A stretch of DNA of 64,000 bases from Pseudoramibacter faecis (GCF_036289405.1 NZ_JAYFFI010000002.1:146918-210917), one strand, 5' to 3'; shown: positions 1 through 8,015, counted from the first letter of the stretch. Made by a program: numbers and translations. The notes: generated by a model from the sequence alone, not told the origin.

Positions 1-282
1 TTTGCTCAGGCCGTAGCCCAGCGCACAGCCCACCAGTAAAAAATACAGCGCAAAGCTGATGCCGGCCCCGACGCCGACGATCGCCGCCAACAGGGCCATC
101 GCGCCGAGACTGACCGTGATCGCCGCCGCTAGGCGCTGCCGCACCGCCAAAACGGCAATCGGCAGCGCCGATAAAAGATAAAAAAAGATCATCAGGGGAA
201 AGTGCAGCGACAACAGCGATAGAACCACTGCGGCTGCAGCTGTCGCTATTCCCTCCGTGATCGCCTGTGGCTTCAAATGCAT
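1..282 (-). CDS. YybS-like (DUF2232) membrane protein, N-terminal part
   Basis: The reading frame is open from an ATG at 282 to the window edge, so only the first 94 residues are visible. The start has an AGGA ribosome site about 6 bases upstream. The visible part begins MHLKPQAITEG and then forms at least three hydrophobic helices broken by a short basic loop (VRQR). A protein opening this way next to rpsR fits the YybS family (DUF2232), which has an S-component-like fold and commonly lies between rpsR and rplI/dnaB in Firmicutes. The function is not established. The family call rests on context and hydropathy, as the rest of the gene is missing. Confidence 0.6.
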   Translation of the reverse strand, partial: MHLKPQAITEGIATAAAAVVLSLLSLHFPLMIFFYLLSALPIAVLAVRQRLAAAITVSLGAMALLAAIVGVGAGISFALYFLLVGCALGYGLSK

Positions 283-392
283 GAAATCCTCGATTCTCTG
301 ATTAATTCGTTCCAATTGACGGATGCTCGCGACCCTGTTGCGTCATGAAAAGCCGCCGTGCCAAACCAAACGCTGTCATCATATGACTGTTT

Positions 393-419
393 ATTATAAC
401 ATATCCCACCAAAAATCAA
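393..419 (-). promoter_or_regulatory. Putative promoter of the yybS-like gene
   Basis: On the minus strand there is TTGATT at 419-414 and an extended -10 TGTTATAAT at 401-393. The hexamer spacing is short (15 bases), so the extended -10 probably carries the recognition. It lies about 110 bases upstream of the start at 282. Confidence 0.45.
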
Positions 420-500
420 GAATTTAATTTTGATCTCAGTTCTCTGTGATTAAATAAACGCTGCAAAGATCACGTTAGAAACATCAGGAGGTGGCGCTGA

Positions 501-770
501 ATGCTTCGCTATTATCTTCAGGTTTTCGGCCGGGTCCAGGGTGTCGGCTTTCGCTACACCGCCGTCCAGCTGGCCAGGGCCTATGCCCTCACCGGCTGGG
601 CCCGAAATTGCTATGACGGTTCGGTGGAGTTGGAGATCCAGGGAGATCCCGCCAATATCGATTTATTTATCGGCCAGTTAAACGATCATCGGTGGATTCG
701 CATCGACCGCATCATCCGGGAGAAGCGCCCGCTCTCCGCGGATGAAAGGGATTTTTGTGTGCGCTATTAA
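501..770 (+). CDS. acyP: Acylphosphatase
   Basis: An 89-residue protein of normal length for acylphosphatase, which hydrolyses acyl phosphates such as carbamoyl phosphate and acetyl phosphate in the cytoplasm. The family signature GRVQGVGFR appears near residue 10 and supplies the phosphate-binding Arg. The second signature GWARNCYDGSVELEIQG supplies the catalytic Asn. An AGGAGG site lies 8-9 bases before the ATG. It is a single gene transcribed against its neighbours and ends at a bidirectional terminator. Confidence 0.95.
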   Translation: MLRYYLQVFGRVQGVGFRYTAVQLARAYALTGWARNCYDGSVELEIQGDPANIDLFIGQLNDHRWIRIDRIIREKRPLSADERDFCVRY

Positions 771-786
771 CTCAATACATCGGCAA

Positions 787-823
787 TAAAAAAACAGAAG
801 GAATTTCCTTCTGTTGTTTTTTT
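787..823. terminator. Bidirectional rho-independent terminator (acyP / rpsR)
   Basis: An 11-bp perfect stem (AACAGAAGGAA with TTCCTTCTGTT, 793-803 and 805-815) is flanked by an A-run on the left and a T-run on the right. It can therefore terminate acyP rightward and the rpsF-ssb-rpsR operon leftward. Confidence 0.85.
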
Positions 824-845
824 GAATTCGGTTATGAATAATGGC

Positions 846-1070
846 TTAATCTGCCTGATAGGGCAGCAGTGCCATGTTGCGAGCCCGGTTAACCGCCTGG
901 GTAATCTTGCGCTGGTGTTTGGCGCAGGCACCGGTAGCCCGTCTCGGTAAAATTTTGCCTCTTTCAGAAATGTATTTCTTTAAGGTGGCGACGTCTTTGT
1001 AATCCACGACCATGTCTTCGTGTTCGCAGAATTCGCAGACCTTTCTTCTTCTTCTAAATGGTCTCGGCAT
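846..1070 (-). CDS. rpsR: 30S ribosomal protein S18
   Basis: A 74-residue basic protein typical of bacterial S18, a platform component of the 30S subunit that binds together with S6. The conserved block DYKDVATLKKYISERGKILPRRATG...HQRKITQAVNRARNMALLPY is complete. The N-terminus carries CEFC, and with the Cys in TGACAKHQ this resembles the zinc-binding (C+) form of S18. It is the last gene of the rpsF-ssb-rpsR operon, 11 bases after ssb, and is followed by a terminator. Confidence 0.97.
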   Translation of the reverse strand: MPRPFRRRRKVCEFCEHEDMVVDYKDVATLKKYISERGKILPRRATGACAKHQRKITQAVNRARNMALLPYQAD

Positions 1071-1081
1071 GATTTTCTCCT

Positions 1082-1525
1082 TTAAAACGGAACATCGTCA
1101 TCGTCTGTCATCAGATGAAATTCATCGTCCATATCGTCATCCGACGGCATGTTGTTTTGCGGCGCCGGCTGACCGCTGCGGTTATTGCTGTAACCGCCGC
1201 CGCTGGCGTCGTTGCGGCTGCCGATAAAATCAAACTCTTCCAGAACCACCTCGGTGACGTAGCGCTTGCTGCCGTCCTGGGCCTGGTAATTCCGCGTTTG
1301 CAGGCGCCCATTGAGCGCAATCTGGCGCCCCTTGCTCAGATACTGGCTGATGACTTCCGCCTGTTTCCCCCAAGCAACCACATTAAAGAAATCGGCGGTG
1401 GGCTGACCGTCTCTTTGGAAACGCCTGTCCACTGCGACTGCAAAAGTCGTCATCGAAGTGCCGCTCGCCGTCGAGCGCAGCTCCGGATCGCGAGCTAATC
1501 GGCCAACCAGCATGACTTTGTTCAT
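1082..1525 (-). CDS. ssb: Single-stranded DNA-binding protein
   Basis: A 147-residue SSB with an N-terminal OB fold (MNKVMLVGRLARDPELR...) followed by a Gly/Asn/Gln-rich linker and the acidic tip DDDDVPF. That tip recruits replication and repair partners. It coats ssDNA at forks and during recombination. It lies between rpsF and rpsR, the standard Firmicute order, and shares their promoter and leader. Confidence 0.97.
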   Translation of the reverse strand: MNKVMLVGRLARDPELRSTASGTSMTTFAVAVDRRFQRDGQPTADFFNVVAWGKQAEVISQYLSKGRQIALNGRLQTRNYQAQDGSKRYVTEVVLEEFDFIGSRNDASGGGYSNNRSGQPAPQNNMPSDDDMDDEFHLMTDDDDVPF

Positions 1526-1546
1526 GGTTTTATCCTTTCTCTTTCC

Positions 1547-1834
1547 TTATTTTTCCTTTGCAATGATGATATCGCGGATATAGCTATCGTTGATCAGGTA
1601 CAGATGGTTCAAGTCGTCCAGAACGGAATTTTCCGCCTTAAAGTCGATCACGACATAGTAGCCGTCTGTATACTTGTTATCGATCGTGTAAGCCAGTTTG
1701 CGACTGCCCCATTCGTCGACGTTTTCCACCTCACCGGCTTTTTCGATGATGGCTTTCACGCGGGCGATTTCGGCATCGATCGCTTCCTTTTCCAATTCCG
1801 GTACTAAAACAAACATGGTTTCGTAGGCCTTCAT
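1547..1834 (-). CDS. rpsF: 30S ribosomal protein S6
   Basis: A 95-residue S6, full length, starting MKAYETMFVLVPELEKEAIDAEI with the ferredoxin-like fold pattern of the family. S6 forms a heterodimer with S18 on 16S rRNA. An AGGAGGTG ribosome site precedes the ATG. It is the first gene of the operon, behind a structured leader (1860-1941) and a promoter (1963-1990). The layout suggests feedback control by the S6:S18 dimer. Confidence 0.97.
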   Translation of the reverse strand: MKAYETMFVLVPELEKEAIDAEIARVKAIIEKAGEVENVDEWGSRKLAYTIDNKYTDGYYVVIDFKAENSVLDDLNHLYLINDSYIRDIIIAKEK

Positions 1835-1859
1835 GGTTTCACCTCCTTATGGTCTTTTG

Positions 1860-1941
1860 GTACAGGGTTGGACTGCTCTGCGGCAGGGGTGTGCCTGCTT
1901 CGCGCCGGACTCTCGCCAGCGTCAGCGCATACCCTCTGTAC
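1860..1941 (-). ncRNA. S6:S18-type ribosomal protein leader RNA
   Basis: In the rpsF 5' untranslated region, GTACAGAGGGT (1941-1931, minus strand) pairs with ACCCTGTAC (1868-1860) with one bulged base. The pair encloses about 60 GC-rich bases with further hairpin potential and CCG triplets. Firmicute rpsF mRNAs often carry an S6:S18-binding element of this kind that represses translation when the proteins are in excess. The pairing and position are seen directly; the identity as that family is inferred. Confidence 0.55.
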
Positions 1942-1962
1942 AAGGATACTTGCAACTTTCTA

Positions 1963-1990
1963 ATTATATCAGATTTTACGCCGTAATCAA
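1963..1990 (-). promoter_or_regulatory. Promoter of the rpsF-ssb-rpsR operon
   Basis: On the minus strand a TTGATT -35 (1990-1985) and a perfect TATAAT -10 (1968-1963) are separated by 16 bases. It lies immediately upstream of the structured leader. Confidence 0.75.
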
Positions 1991-2063
1991 GCTCTTTATT
2001 CGGCTTTTTCGACGTTTTCTGTAGGATTACAATACATGTGTTACATATCGTAAAAAAGTAAAA

Positions 2064-2127
2064 GCGAGAGCACTCCTTGTGATATCGTTAATTCATCACA
2101 AAAACATATAACAAAGGAGTGTCTCGC
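2064..2127. repeat. Inverted repeat in front of the transposase remnant
   Basis: GCGAGAGCACTCCTT (2064-2078) is repeated in inverse orientation as AAGGAGTGTCTCGC (2114-2127), with one bulged base. The right arm also supplies the AAAGGAG ribosome site of the transposase fragment. It may limit translation of readthrough transcripts, as in many IS elements, or be the element's terminal repeat. Confidence 0.55.
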
Positions 2128-2565
2128 ATGAACAGTATAACACGGGTCATGAGGTATCGCAGATCTTTAATGGCGTTTGCGATGAAGTACGGTGTTACCA
2201 AAACCGCCCTCAAATACAATACGTATCGCCAGTATGTTTACCGCTGGCTCCGGCGCTACGACGGCACGATCGAATCGCTTCGCGATCGTTCCCGGCGACC
2301 GCATCATCATCCTAACCAGCATATGGAGCAAGAATTGAAGCTGATCCGGGATATGCGCCGACGCAATCCGAATGCCGCTCTGGTCGTTTTCTGGGTCAAG
2401 CTTCGCCAACGCGGATATTCACCGAATTGCATTTTCTGCGCAAGGTTGCACCCGCTTGGATTTAAGAATTGTGGACGCTCGCTGAAGGGCAAGCCGACCC
2501 TTTTCCATCTGCGTATTTGCGCAGGCAAAAGGCTGAGTCTGACAGGCAGGCCCTTTCAATTTTAA
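2128..2565 (+). pseudogene. IS481-like transposase remnant
   Basis: The N-terminal part (MNSITRVMRYRRSLMAFAMKYG...YRWLRRYDGTIESLRDRSRRPHHHP) is the helix-turn-helix of an IS481/IS3-like DDE transposase. The motif NPNAALVVFWVKLRQRGYS is typical of the stretch before the catalytic core. After GYS the frame is lost: the +2 frame reads TELHFLRK, which fits the family, then stops. The whole DDE core is absent. The ATG at 2128 is preferred over the GTG at 2119 because the latter overlaps the AAAGGAG site. The remnant ends against the convergent flavodoxin-fold gene. Confidence 0.7.
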
Positions 2566-3152
2566 AAAAATTTTCCGAGTGTTTTAGCCTTGGCTATCGC
2601 CTTCGCCATCTCGCTCCTTTCAAGCTCCGGACTGATATCAACGCCCCCCACAAAGATATAATCAAAACGCGCTATCCCAAACATCTCTCCAAGCTGCTTC
2701 CAGAATAGTACCGGTACGCACGGCTTCTGCGCGAAGCTGCCGCTGCTGGTCAGATAGGCCAGATGCGAACATCGGCAATCGCCGTGACAGCCTTCCGCAT
2801 CGTAATGATAGCAAATACCATTTGCAGCAATATGTTCAGCATAAGCCCGCAGCCTGGCCGGAAAGAGCAGATCCCACAAGGGCGCGCCGATCACAATTTT
2901 ATCGGCATCGGCAAACCTTCGAGCAAAGGCATACATTGGATGATCAAACTTTCTTTGAGCGAAAAGGGCATCTCTGCGGTCAAGCATCGGCCGGTTAAAA
3001 CAAGGAATTTCCTGTTGACGGATATCTTCTTCAATGATGTCATCCTTCGGATGTCCCTTGCGGTATCTATCCAAAAAGGCCTTGCAAAGTGCCATTGTGC
3101 GGGATCGATTTCCCCGCTGGCTTATACAGCAGTTGACAAATAAAAGTTTCAT
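2562..3152 (-). CDS. Flavodoxin-fold NAD(P)H:FMN oxidoreductase (azoreductase-like)
   Basis: A 196-residue protein of the NAD(P)H quinone/azoreductase flavodoxin-like family. It begins with a buried beta strand and a phosphate-loop-like segment (MKLLFVNCCISQRGNRSRT). The active-site-side strand is DKIVIGAPLWDLLFPARLRAYAEHI, with the PLW(D/N) motif that contacts FMN. Such enzymes reduce quinones, azo dyes or nitro compounds with FMN. Eight Cys residues, including CHGDCRC near residue 140, are unusual and could bind a metal or respond to redox state. The gene is isolated between two transposase remnants, so it probably arrived by transfer. The substrate is unknown. Confidence 0.75.
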   Translation of the reverse strand: MKLLFVNCCISQRGNRSRTMALCKAFLDRYRKGHPKDDIIEEDIRQQEIPCFNRPMLDRRDALFAQRKFDHPMYAFARRFADADKIVIGAPLWDLLFPARLRAYAEHIAANGICYHYDAEGCHGDCRCSHLAYLTSSGSFAQKPCVPVLFWKQLGEMFGIARFDYIFVGGVDISPELERSEMAKAIAKAKTLGKFF

Positions 3153-3409
3153 TCCCTATTTTCTCCTCCTCCATTTCTGTTTTGTTTATACGGACTCATG
3201 CAAACAGCCATTATAAACGGAACCTTCCGGGCCTATTTGAGTCTAACACAATGCTTGGGCTTTTTCGCTGCTTTCGTCTTTAGCAGATTTGAAATGTTTT
3301 TCTTCGGGCTGATTGTAAAATCAAGTTGAACATATAATGCAAAACTACATAAGGCGCCTCTTTGGTAGAATATAAGTGACAAAACTTCAATTACAAAGAG
3401 GAAATCCCT

Positions 3410-3905
3410 ATGGACCACTTACATTTTACTACAACTGAAGACAACATCTTTTATTTGAGCATCGCGTTTTGATTCAAACCCGTCCCAAAGACGGATGGAA
3501 TTCCAATCGAATCACCAAGGAGATCAGCTTCGCATCAAATACTGTTCGAATTCAAACGCGACGCCGCGACTCTCTACTCCGGAAAGGTCCTTCACTATAA
3601 TGCTCGCGCCGGACAAACGGCTTATGAACACAATCGGCAAGCATGTTATCGGCATTACAAATTACTTAAAAGCGACCTTCATCGCCTTTGTTGAGAAAAA
3701 GCTCTTCGAAGATGGGTGATCTCGAGATGCCTGCATTGGCCGCGCACTAGAAGAAGACCTGTTCATTAGAAAGCAGATTGCCAGCACCAAGACTCTTTAC
3801 AGTTATATTGATCTCTGACTGCTTAGTATCAAGAACATTGATTTGCCTAAAAAGCTTCGGCGCTCGCCGAAAAAGAAAGGAATCTCAACGGTTTTACTAC
3901 GCCTA
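3410..3905 (+). pseudogene. IS30-family transposase remnant (several frameshifts)
   Basis: Reading across three frames recovers an IS30-type transposase N-terminal half. MDHLHFTT starts at 3410, then RPKDGWNSNRITKEISFASN (about 3484-3543), then LYSGKVLHYNARAGQTAYEH (about 3574-3640), then FEDGWSLDACIGRALEEDLF (about 3703-3770), then SIKNIDLPKKLRRS (about 3828-3870). No long frame survives and the DDE catalytic half is missing. Upstream (about 3320-3409) the layout resembles the IS30 left end at 63.9 kb: AT-rich, a TATAAT-like box, then a purine-rich ribosome site. Frameshift positions are approximate. Confidence 0.7.
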
Positions 3906-4021
3906 TATGGCTTTTTATATTATGTTTGTTTCATTTTTAGGCGATTTTGTTCGTGTAAACTTGAACCCACCTGAGTCTTTAATTTAAACCCGTTCGAGGG
4001 ATAATCAAAAACTGTAGGCTA

Positions 4022-4231
4022 TCATGCCGTAGTGTCATTATTCCCGTCAGAATTGTTGTTTATAAGCGCAACCGCACTAAGTGCCGCCATAGCAAATCTA
4101 CCAACGATTCCACTGACCTGTCCTACTTTATTGCATCCCTCAAGCACACATCTCCTGCAAAAAGGAAGTTTTTCATCAAGGAGTAATTTTCCACACGATT
4201 TACAACGCCGTTCTTTTTCTTCATTACTCAT
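4022..4231 (-). CDS. Small zinc-ribbon protein with a C-terminal hydrophobic segment
   Basis: A 69-residue protein starting MSNEEKERR at 4231, preceded by GGAGGATT about 8 bases upstream. The longer ATG at 4249 overlaps that ribosome site and is rejected. It has two CxxC pairs (CKSCGK and CRRC, near residues 10 and 26), i.e. a zinc ribbon. An amphipathic or hydrophobic stretch (GIVGRFAMAALSAVALI) follows, with an Asn/Asp-rich tail. Its start overlaps the end of the upstream frameshifted gene (ATG inside GATGAGTAATG), so they were a translationally coupled pair. The function is unknown. Confidence 0.55.
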   Translation of the reverse strand: MSNEEKERRCKSCGKLLLDEKLPFCRRCVLEGCNKVGQVSGIVGRFAMAALSAVALINNNSDGNNDTTA

Positions 4232-4889
4232 CTTTAGAATCCTCCACATCTATGTAAAAGACATCTTTGTCTTTCTGTGCCAGCATAGTTTCATAGGAAT
4301 CAATTACACCAAGCATCTGCTTTGGCTTCTCAAGCCAAAAATCAACATTATCCTCATCATGCGGATAAAATCGATCGTTCCTTTTACATCTCTGCCAATA
4401 TCCTCAATCTGAGAGGATATCCGTTGAAGCGAAGCCTGCATAGACAATGTCAAAATATCCGAAAGAGCGCTTGAGAGATTAACTGCCTTCTTCAAAGTAA
4501 AGAATTTCACAAGATGCTCGTTCTCATCCAAGATGGCCGGGCGCAGATTTCTAGCCATCTTTTTGGACTGACCAATATGATAAACTCCTTCTTTCAGCCC
4601 ATCAATAATATCCTGGCTGAAATGAGAGTAATCCGCAACGAGCATACCCATTTTGGATATATCAAAACCGCCTTTGATTGCTACAGTTATCTCTCCAATG
4701 AATCCCTCAATGTTATGGAACACCTCCCAAGCTGTGTCCGAACCCATCTTGACCTCAATTTTGCCAATAAACACCTTCAAGAAATCGGACATGGCCAATA
4801 AGTCTGTTCTCTATTTTATCTTCCTCTTCCGTGAAGATGTTCAACAGCTTGGTTTTACCTGCTTCTACAATTTCATTGTTTTCTGCCAT
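4224..4889 (-). pseudogene. Hypothetical protein gene broken by two apparent frameshifts
   Basis: Three collinear reading frames look like one gene. The N-terminus MAENNEIVEAGKTKLLNIF starts at 4889 behind AGGAGAG. The middle is the long frame 4798-4304 (MSDFLKVFIGKIEVKMG...SSQIEDIGRDVKG). The C-terminus RFYPHDEDNVDFWLEKPKQM...DVEDSKDE ends at 4224, overlapping the next start. The second break sits at a short A-run near 4385, where one extra A would restore KRNDRFYPH. The middle frame lacks a ribosome site at its ATG, which supports the break near 4800. The protein is mostly helical and I do not recognise a family. Confidence 0.5.
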
Positions 4890-5022
4890 ACGGTTCTCTC
4901 CTCATGTTTAATCTCCATCAAACAGGTCATCATAAAACACCATCTCATCGATACTATTTGAGTCGGAACACATCAACGTCTTTGTTGCCTAATGGATGGT
5001 TCAACTGTTAATGTTCAACTTG

Positions 5023-5217
5023 TTATTGATTTACGATGATAATTTTTTTCAGCATCCGTTCAAATTTCTGCCGCGGCAGCATCACGATGTGGCCGCAGCC
5101 GGTGCAGCGGATCTTGATATCGGCGCCCATGCGGATGATTTCCCACGCATTGGTGCCGCAGGGATGCTGCTTTTTCATCATTACGATGTCCCCAAGGGCA
5201 TATTGTTTTTTTTCCAT
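5023..5217 (-). CDS. DUF951 (YyzM-like) protein
   Basis: A 64-residue protein starting MEKKQYALGDIVMMKKQHPCG at 5217 with an AAGGAAGGA site upstream. The longer 75-residue frame from 5250 has no ribosome site. The family core is complete: VxMKKxHPCGTNxWEIIRMGADIKIRCxGCG followed by HIVMLPRxKFERMLKKI. The paired Cys residues (CTGC) suggest metal binding. DUF951 proteins commonly lie near mscS and rpsF at the Firmicute origin, as here. The molecular function is unknown. Confidence 0.9.
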   Translation of the reverse strand: MEKKQYALGDIVMMKKQHPCGTNAWEIIRMGADIKIRCTGCGHIVMLPRQKFERMLKKIIIVNQ

Positions 5218-5236
5218 TATCGATACGTCCTTCCTT

Positions 5237-6109
5237 TTAATCGGCCGCATTTTGTTCGACGATCATTTTTTTCTTCGGCGCCTTGATCCGGGCCGTCGCC
5301 ATCGCTGCCATTAAAATCTGGCGCATTTGAGCCTCCGCCGCCGCGCGATGAGCCGCGTCGCTTTTCACATAAACCCGAATGGTGACCGCGTCTTTATCCA
5401 TCTGGGCCACGCCTCCCACCTGGGGCCTTTCCGGAAAATGCTGGGTGTCGTTGCTTTTATAGACCTCGTCGCAAACGCGGTTGGCCACATCGATCGCTCG
5501 GGCAACATCCTCGCCATAGGCAATATCGATATCCACGCCATGGCTGAGCAGTCCTCGGGAATAGTTCACCAAATGATTGATTTCCCCGTTGCGGACCATG
5601 AAAAGACTGCCGTCAATCAGGCGCACCTTGGTCATCATGGTGCCGATGCTTTCCACCACGCCGTAGTGATCGTCCTCGATCTCAACGTAATCTCCCACGT
5701 AAAACTGCTCCTGAAACACGATAAAGAAACCGCAGATCAGATCCTCGACGATGCGCTTGGCCCCAAAGCCAATGGCCACCGTCCCGACGCCGGCTACGGT
5801 CAGCAGCGCCCCGACATTGATAAAATACGAGAGAATCAACAAGATCCCGCAAACCATGATCACCGTGTCAATGGCCGATTTGGTTACTTTGGCCAGGGTT
5901 CGGTTGCGCTTGGCATCCTGCAGGGTGGTAACCGCGGTTTTCTTACGGATAACAAAAATGCTCTGGGTGACCTTGTCGGCAATGCGCATGGCGATAAGCA
6001 TGATCACCAGAGTTACCGCCACCGAAATGAGTTTGTTGATGATCACTGTCGTGTTGATGTCGTTCACAAATTTCCAGAATACCGATGCAAATGTTGCGTT
6101 CTCGCTCAT
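5237..6109 (-). CDS. mscS: MscS-family small-conductance mechanosensitive channel
   Basis: A 290-residue inner-membrane protein with three predicted transmembrane helices (about residues 23-45, 77-97 and 103-125). The third has the pore pattern LLTVAGVGTVAIGFGAKRIVEDLICGFFIVFQEQFYVGDYVEI, typical of MscS TM3 and the beta domain. The cytoplasmic vestibule follows and contains the conserved VRNGEI. The channel opens on hypo-osmotic shock and releases solutes. The ATG at 6109 has an AAAGGAG site. The gene precedes the DUF951 gene in the same direction, 19 bases apart. Confidence 0.9.
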   Translation of the reverse strand: MSENATFASVFWKFVNDINTTVIINKLISVAVTLVIMLIAMRIADKVTQSIFVIRKKTAVTTLQDAKRNRTLAKVTKSAIDTVIMVCGILLILSYFINVGALLTVAGVGTVAIGFGAKRIVEDLICGFFIVFQEQFYVGDYVEIEDDHYGVVESIGTMMTKVRLIDGSLFMVRNGEINHLVNYSRGLLSHGVDIDIAYGEDVARAIDVANRVCDEVYKSNDTQHFPERPQVGGVAQMDKDAVTIRVYVKSDAAHRAAAEAQMRQILMAAMATARIKAPKKKMIVEQNAAD

Positions 6110-6143
6110 ATTTCTCCTTTGATTGGTCAGTTTTTGTCAAAAT

Positions 6144-6170
6144 GCTAAAAAATGCAGCCGAAGCTGCATT
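6144..6170 (-). terminator. Rho-independent terminator with UUCG tetraloop
   Basis: On the minus strand an 8-bp stem AATGCAGC/GCTGCATT closes a TTCG tetraloop (6170-6151) and is followed by a T-run. It lies just downstream of the membrane protein gene ending at 6192 and separates it from mscS. Confidence 0.8.
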
Positions 6171-6191
6171 GGAATACGCTTTGCTGATCGC

Positions 6192-7103
6192 TTACTGCCC
6201 GTCTCCCTGGTCGTTTTTCTTGCGAATCTTTTTCGGATCAATCCAGTCCGAACTTTCGCCGTCCTGGCGCTTGGCCGGCTTTCTCATCCGCCGTTCCTGA
6301 AGGGCAGCCGCCCGCTCTTTACGCCTTTCTTCCCTCATGACTTTTTCAACCATTTTGTCCGTAACGGGCGAAAAGGCTTCCGTCTCGATGATCGAGGGCG
6401 ATTCCACATCGCTGAACGGATCTTTTCGAGCCGGGCGCCCCATGTGTTCGTGATCGGCCGCCCGCCATCTGACTTTTGACACCGAAGCAGGTGCCGCCGC
6501 TCTTTGAGCTTCAGCTTCCGCCTGTTCGGCCTGCAGCTTTTCTGCCAGGGCTTTGCGCCGGCGTTCCTTGGCTTCGGTAACTTCCCGCTGTTTTTTACCC
6601 AACATAAAGCCGATGGACTGCAGCGCCACCATCAACACCAGCACCACCAGGAAAAAGGCGATTATCGGCATCTTCGCACCCATAACATGATAAATCACCC
6701 CATAAGGGAAATACAAAAACAGCGTCGGCGCGATGCCAAAGGTCAGCCCGTTCCACACGCCGGCAAAGGATGCATTGCCGCCAAATTGCATGATCAGCAG
6801 CGCAATAACCGTAAACAGCACCATCGGCAGCATGCACAGCAGCAGATACGGCCCGTAATTCCGGTCGTCATCATCGGTGGAATTGGCAAAGGCTTTATAG
6901 GTGAAGAACACCCAATAGGCTACCACGATGGCAAAGGCGGCAATGCCAAATCCCAAAGGATAGCGATCATCGCCGCTCGCGGTCTGAATGATGTCTAAAA
7001 CGCCCTTGAGCACCAGGATAATCAATAAATTAAAAATATTCCCGATGAGTGCCGTCGTTAATGAATTGATTTTTCGCCGAATATGAAATTTTCTCGGATT
7101 CAT
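6192..7103 (-). CDS. Multi-pass membrane protein with cytoplasmic coiled-coil tail, unknown function
   Basis: A 303-residue protein with five likely membrane helices (about residues 16-36, 50-70, 88-108, 115-135 and 142-165). A long charged helix rich in Glu, Ala, Lys and Arg follows (EVTEAKERRRKALAEKLQAE, about 172-205), then a low-complexity basic tail ending in WIDPKKIRKKNDQ. I do not recognise a family. It lies 9 bases downstream of parB in the same direction and is probably co-transcribed with noc-parA-parB, which hints at a membrane link for the segregation machinery. That link is inference only. Confidence 0.6.
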   Translation of the reverse strand: MNPRKFHIRRKINSLTTALIGNIFNLLIILVLKGVLDIIQTASGDDRYPLGFGIAAFAIVVAYWVFFTYKAFANSTDDDDRNYGPYLLLCMLPMVLFTVIALLIMQFGGNASFAGVWNGLTFGIAPTLFLYFPYGVIYHVMGAKMPIIAFFLVVLVLMVALQSIGFMLGKKQREVTEAKERRRKALAEKLQAEQAEAEAQRAAAPASVSKVRWRAADHEHMGRPARKDPFSDVESPSIIETEAFSPVTDKMVEKVMREERRKERAAALQERRMRKPAKRQDGESSDWIDPKKIRKKNDQGDGQ

Positions 7104-7112
7104 GCAAACCTC

Positions 7113-8015
7113 CTATTTTAATAAATCCAGAATGCGATTCAGATCCTCCAGGGAATAGTATGCCAGTTCGATCTTGCCCTTTCCTTTTTTCCCTTGGGGA
7201 ATGATGCGCACGCCTGTCTTAAATTGATCGCGCAGGTGATCCTCCACGTCGACGATATAAGGATCTCGCTCGATTTTTGGACGAGGTTTTTTCGGATTTT
7301 TGAGCGCCTGCACCTTTTTTTCGGTTTCACGAACCGAATATTTTTTCTGAACAATCTCTTTGGCCAGGACTGCCATCTGCCCAGGATCCTCCAATCCCAA
7401 AAGAGCCCGCGCATGACCCGACGACAATAGATCTTCCAGCACCATTTCCCGGACGGACTCCGGCAGTTTGAGCAGTCGCATGGTGTTGGTGACGGCGGTC
7501 CGGCTTTTCCCGATGCGGATGCCGATTTCCCCCTGGGTCAAATGATAAGCCTTGATCAGATGCTCATAGGCCATTGCTTCTTCAATGGGGTTCAGATCTT
7601 CCCGCTGCACATTTTCGATCAGTGCGATTTCAATCACATCCCGGGCAGGCAAATCCTTGACGATCACCGGCACCTGCTTGAGCCCGGCCATCCTGGACGC
7701 CCGCCACCGTCTTTCCCCGGCGATAATCGAATAACCTTTATCCTCCGGCTTGACAACCAAAGGCTGCAAAATGCCGTGCTCCTGGATGGAGACAGACAGC
7801 TCTTCTAAAGCTTGTTTGTCAAATTGCTTTCGCGGCTGCCCCTTGCTCGGCCTGATTTTGTCAATCGCTACCTCAAAGACCAGTTGCTCCGGCGCCAGAG
7901 CCTCCGAACCGGCCTGATCGCCAGCGATAATATCGCCGCTGTTATCAAAATGCACATCCTCGGAAATGAGGGCGGCCAGTCCCTTGCCCAGTCCCTTGTG
8001 TTTACGCGTTGCCAT
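7113..8015 (-). CDS. parB: Chromosome-partition protein ParB (Spo0J)
   Basis: A 300-residue CTPase/DNA-binding protein that loads on parS and spreads to organise the origin. The start is MATRKHKGLGKGLAALISED at 8015 behind GGGAGG; the longer upstream frame is spurious. Visible features are the CTP-binding motif region GERRWRASRMAGL, the ENVQREDLNPIEEA segment, and the helix-turn-helix LTQGEIGIRIGKSRTAVTNTMRLLKLP. The C-terminal dimerisation segment ends YSLEDLNRILDLL. It overlaps parA by 14 bases, so the pair is translationally coupled. Two parS sites lie nearby (9679 and 12744). Confidence 0.96.
   Translation of the reverse strand: MATRKHKGLGKGLAALISEDVHFDNSGDIIAGDQAGSEALAPEQLVFEVAIDKIRPSKGQPRKQFDKQALEELSVSIQEHGILQPLVVKPEDKGYSIIAGERRWRASRMAGLKQVPVIVKDLPARDVIEIALIENVQREDLNPIEEAMAYEHLIKAYHLTQGEIGIRIGKSRTAVTNTMRLLKLPESVREMVLEDLLSSGHARALLGLEDPGQMAVLAKEIVQKKYSVRETEKKVQALKNPKKPRPKIERDPYIVDVEDHLRDQFKTGVRIIPQGKKGKGKIELAYYSLEDLNRILDLLK

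Noticed and set aside
3233..3418. 61-aa minus-strand frame in the IS30 remnant's left end
   Set aside because: No ribosome site and low complexity; covers the IS promoter region.
4908..4986. Possible C-terminal fragment (SDSNSIDEMVFYDDLFDGD) upstream of the broken gene
   Set aside because: It looks coding, ending just before the next ribosome site, but only about 25 residues are open before a TAG. Too short to support as a gene.
5327..6148. 273-aa open frame on the plus strand opposite mscS
   Set aside because: Exact antisense shadow of mscS; His/Asp-rich composition, no ribosome site, no family pattern.
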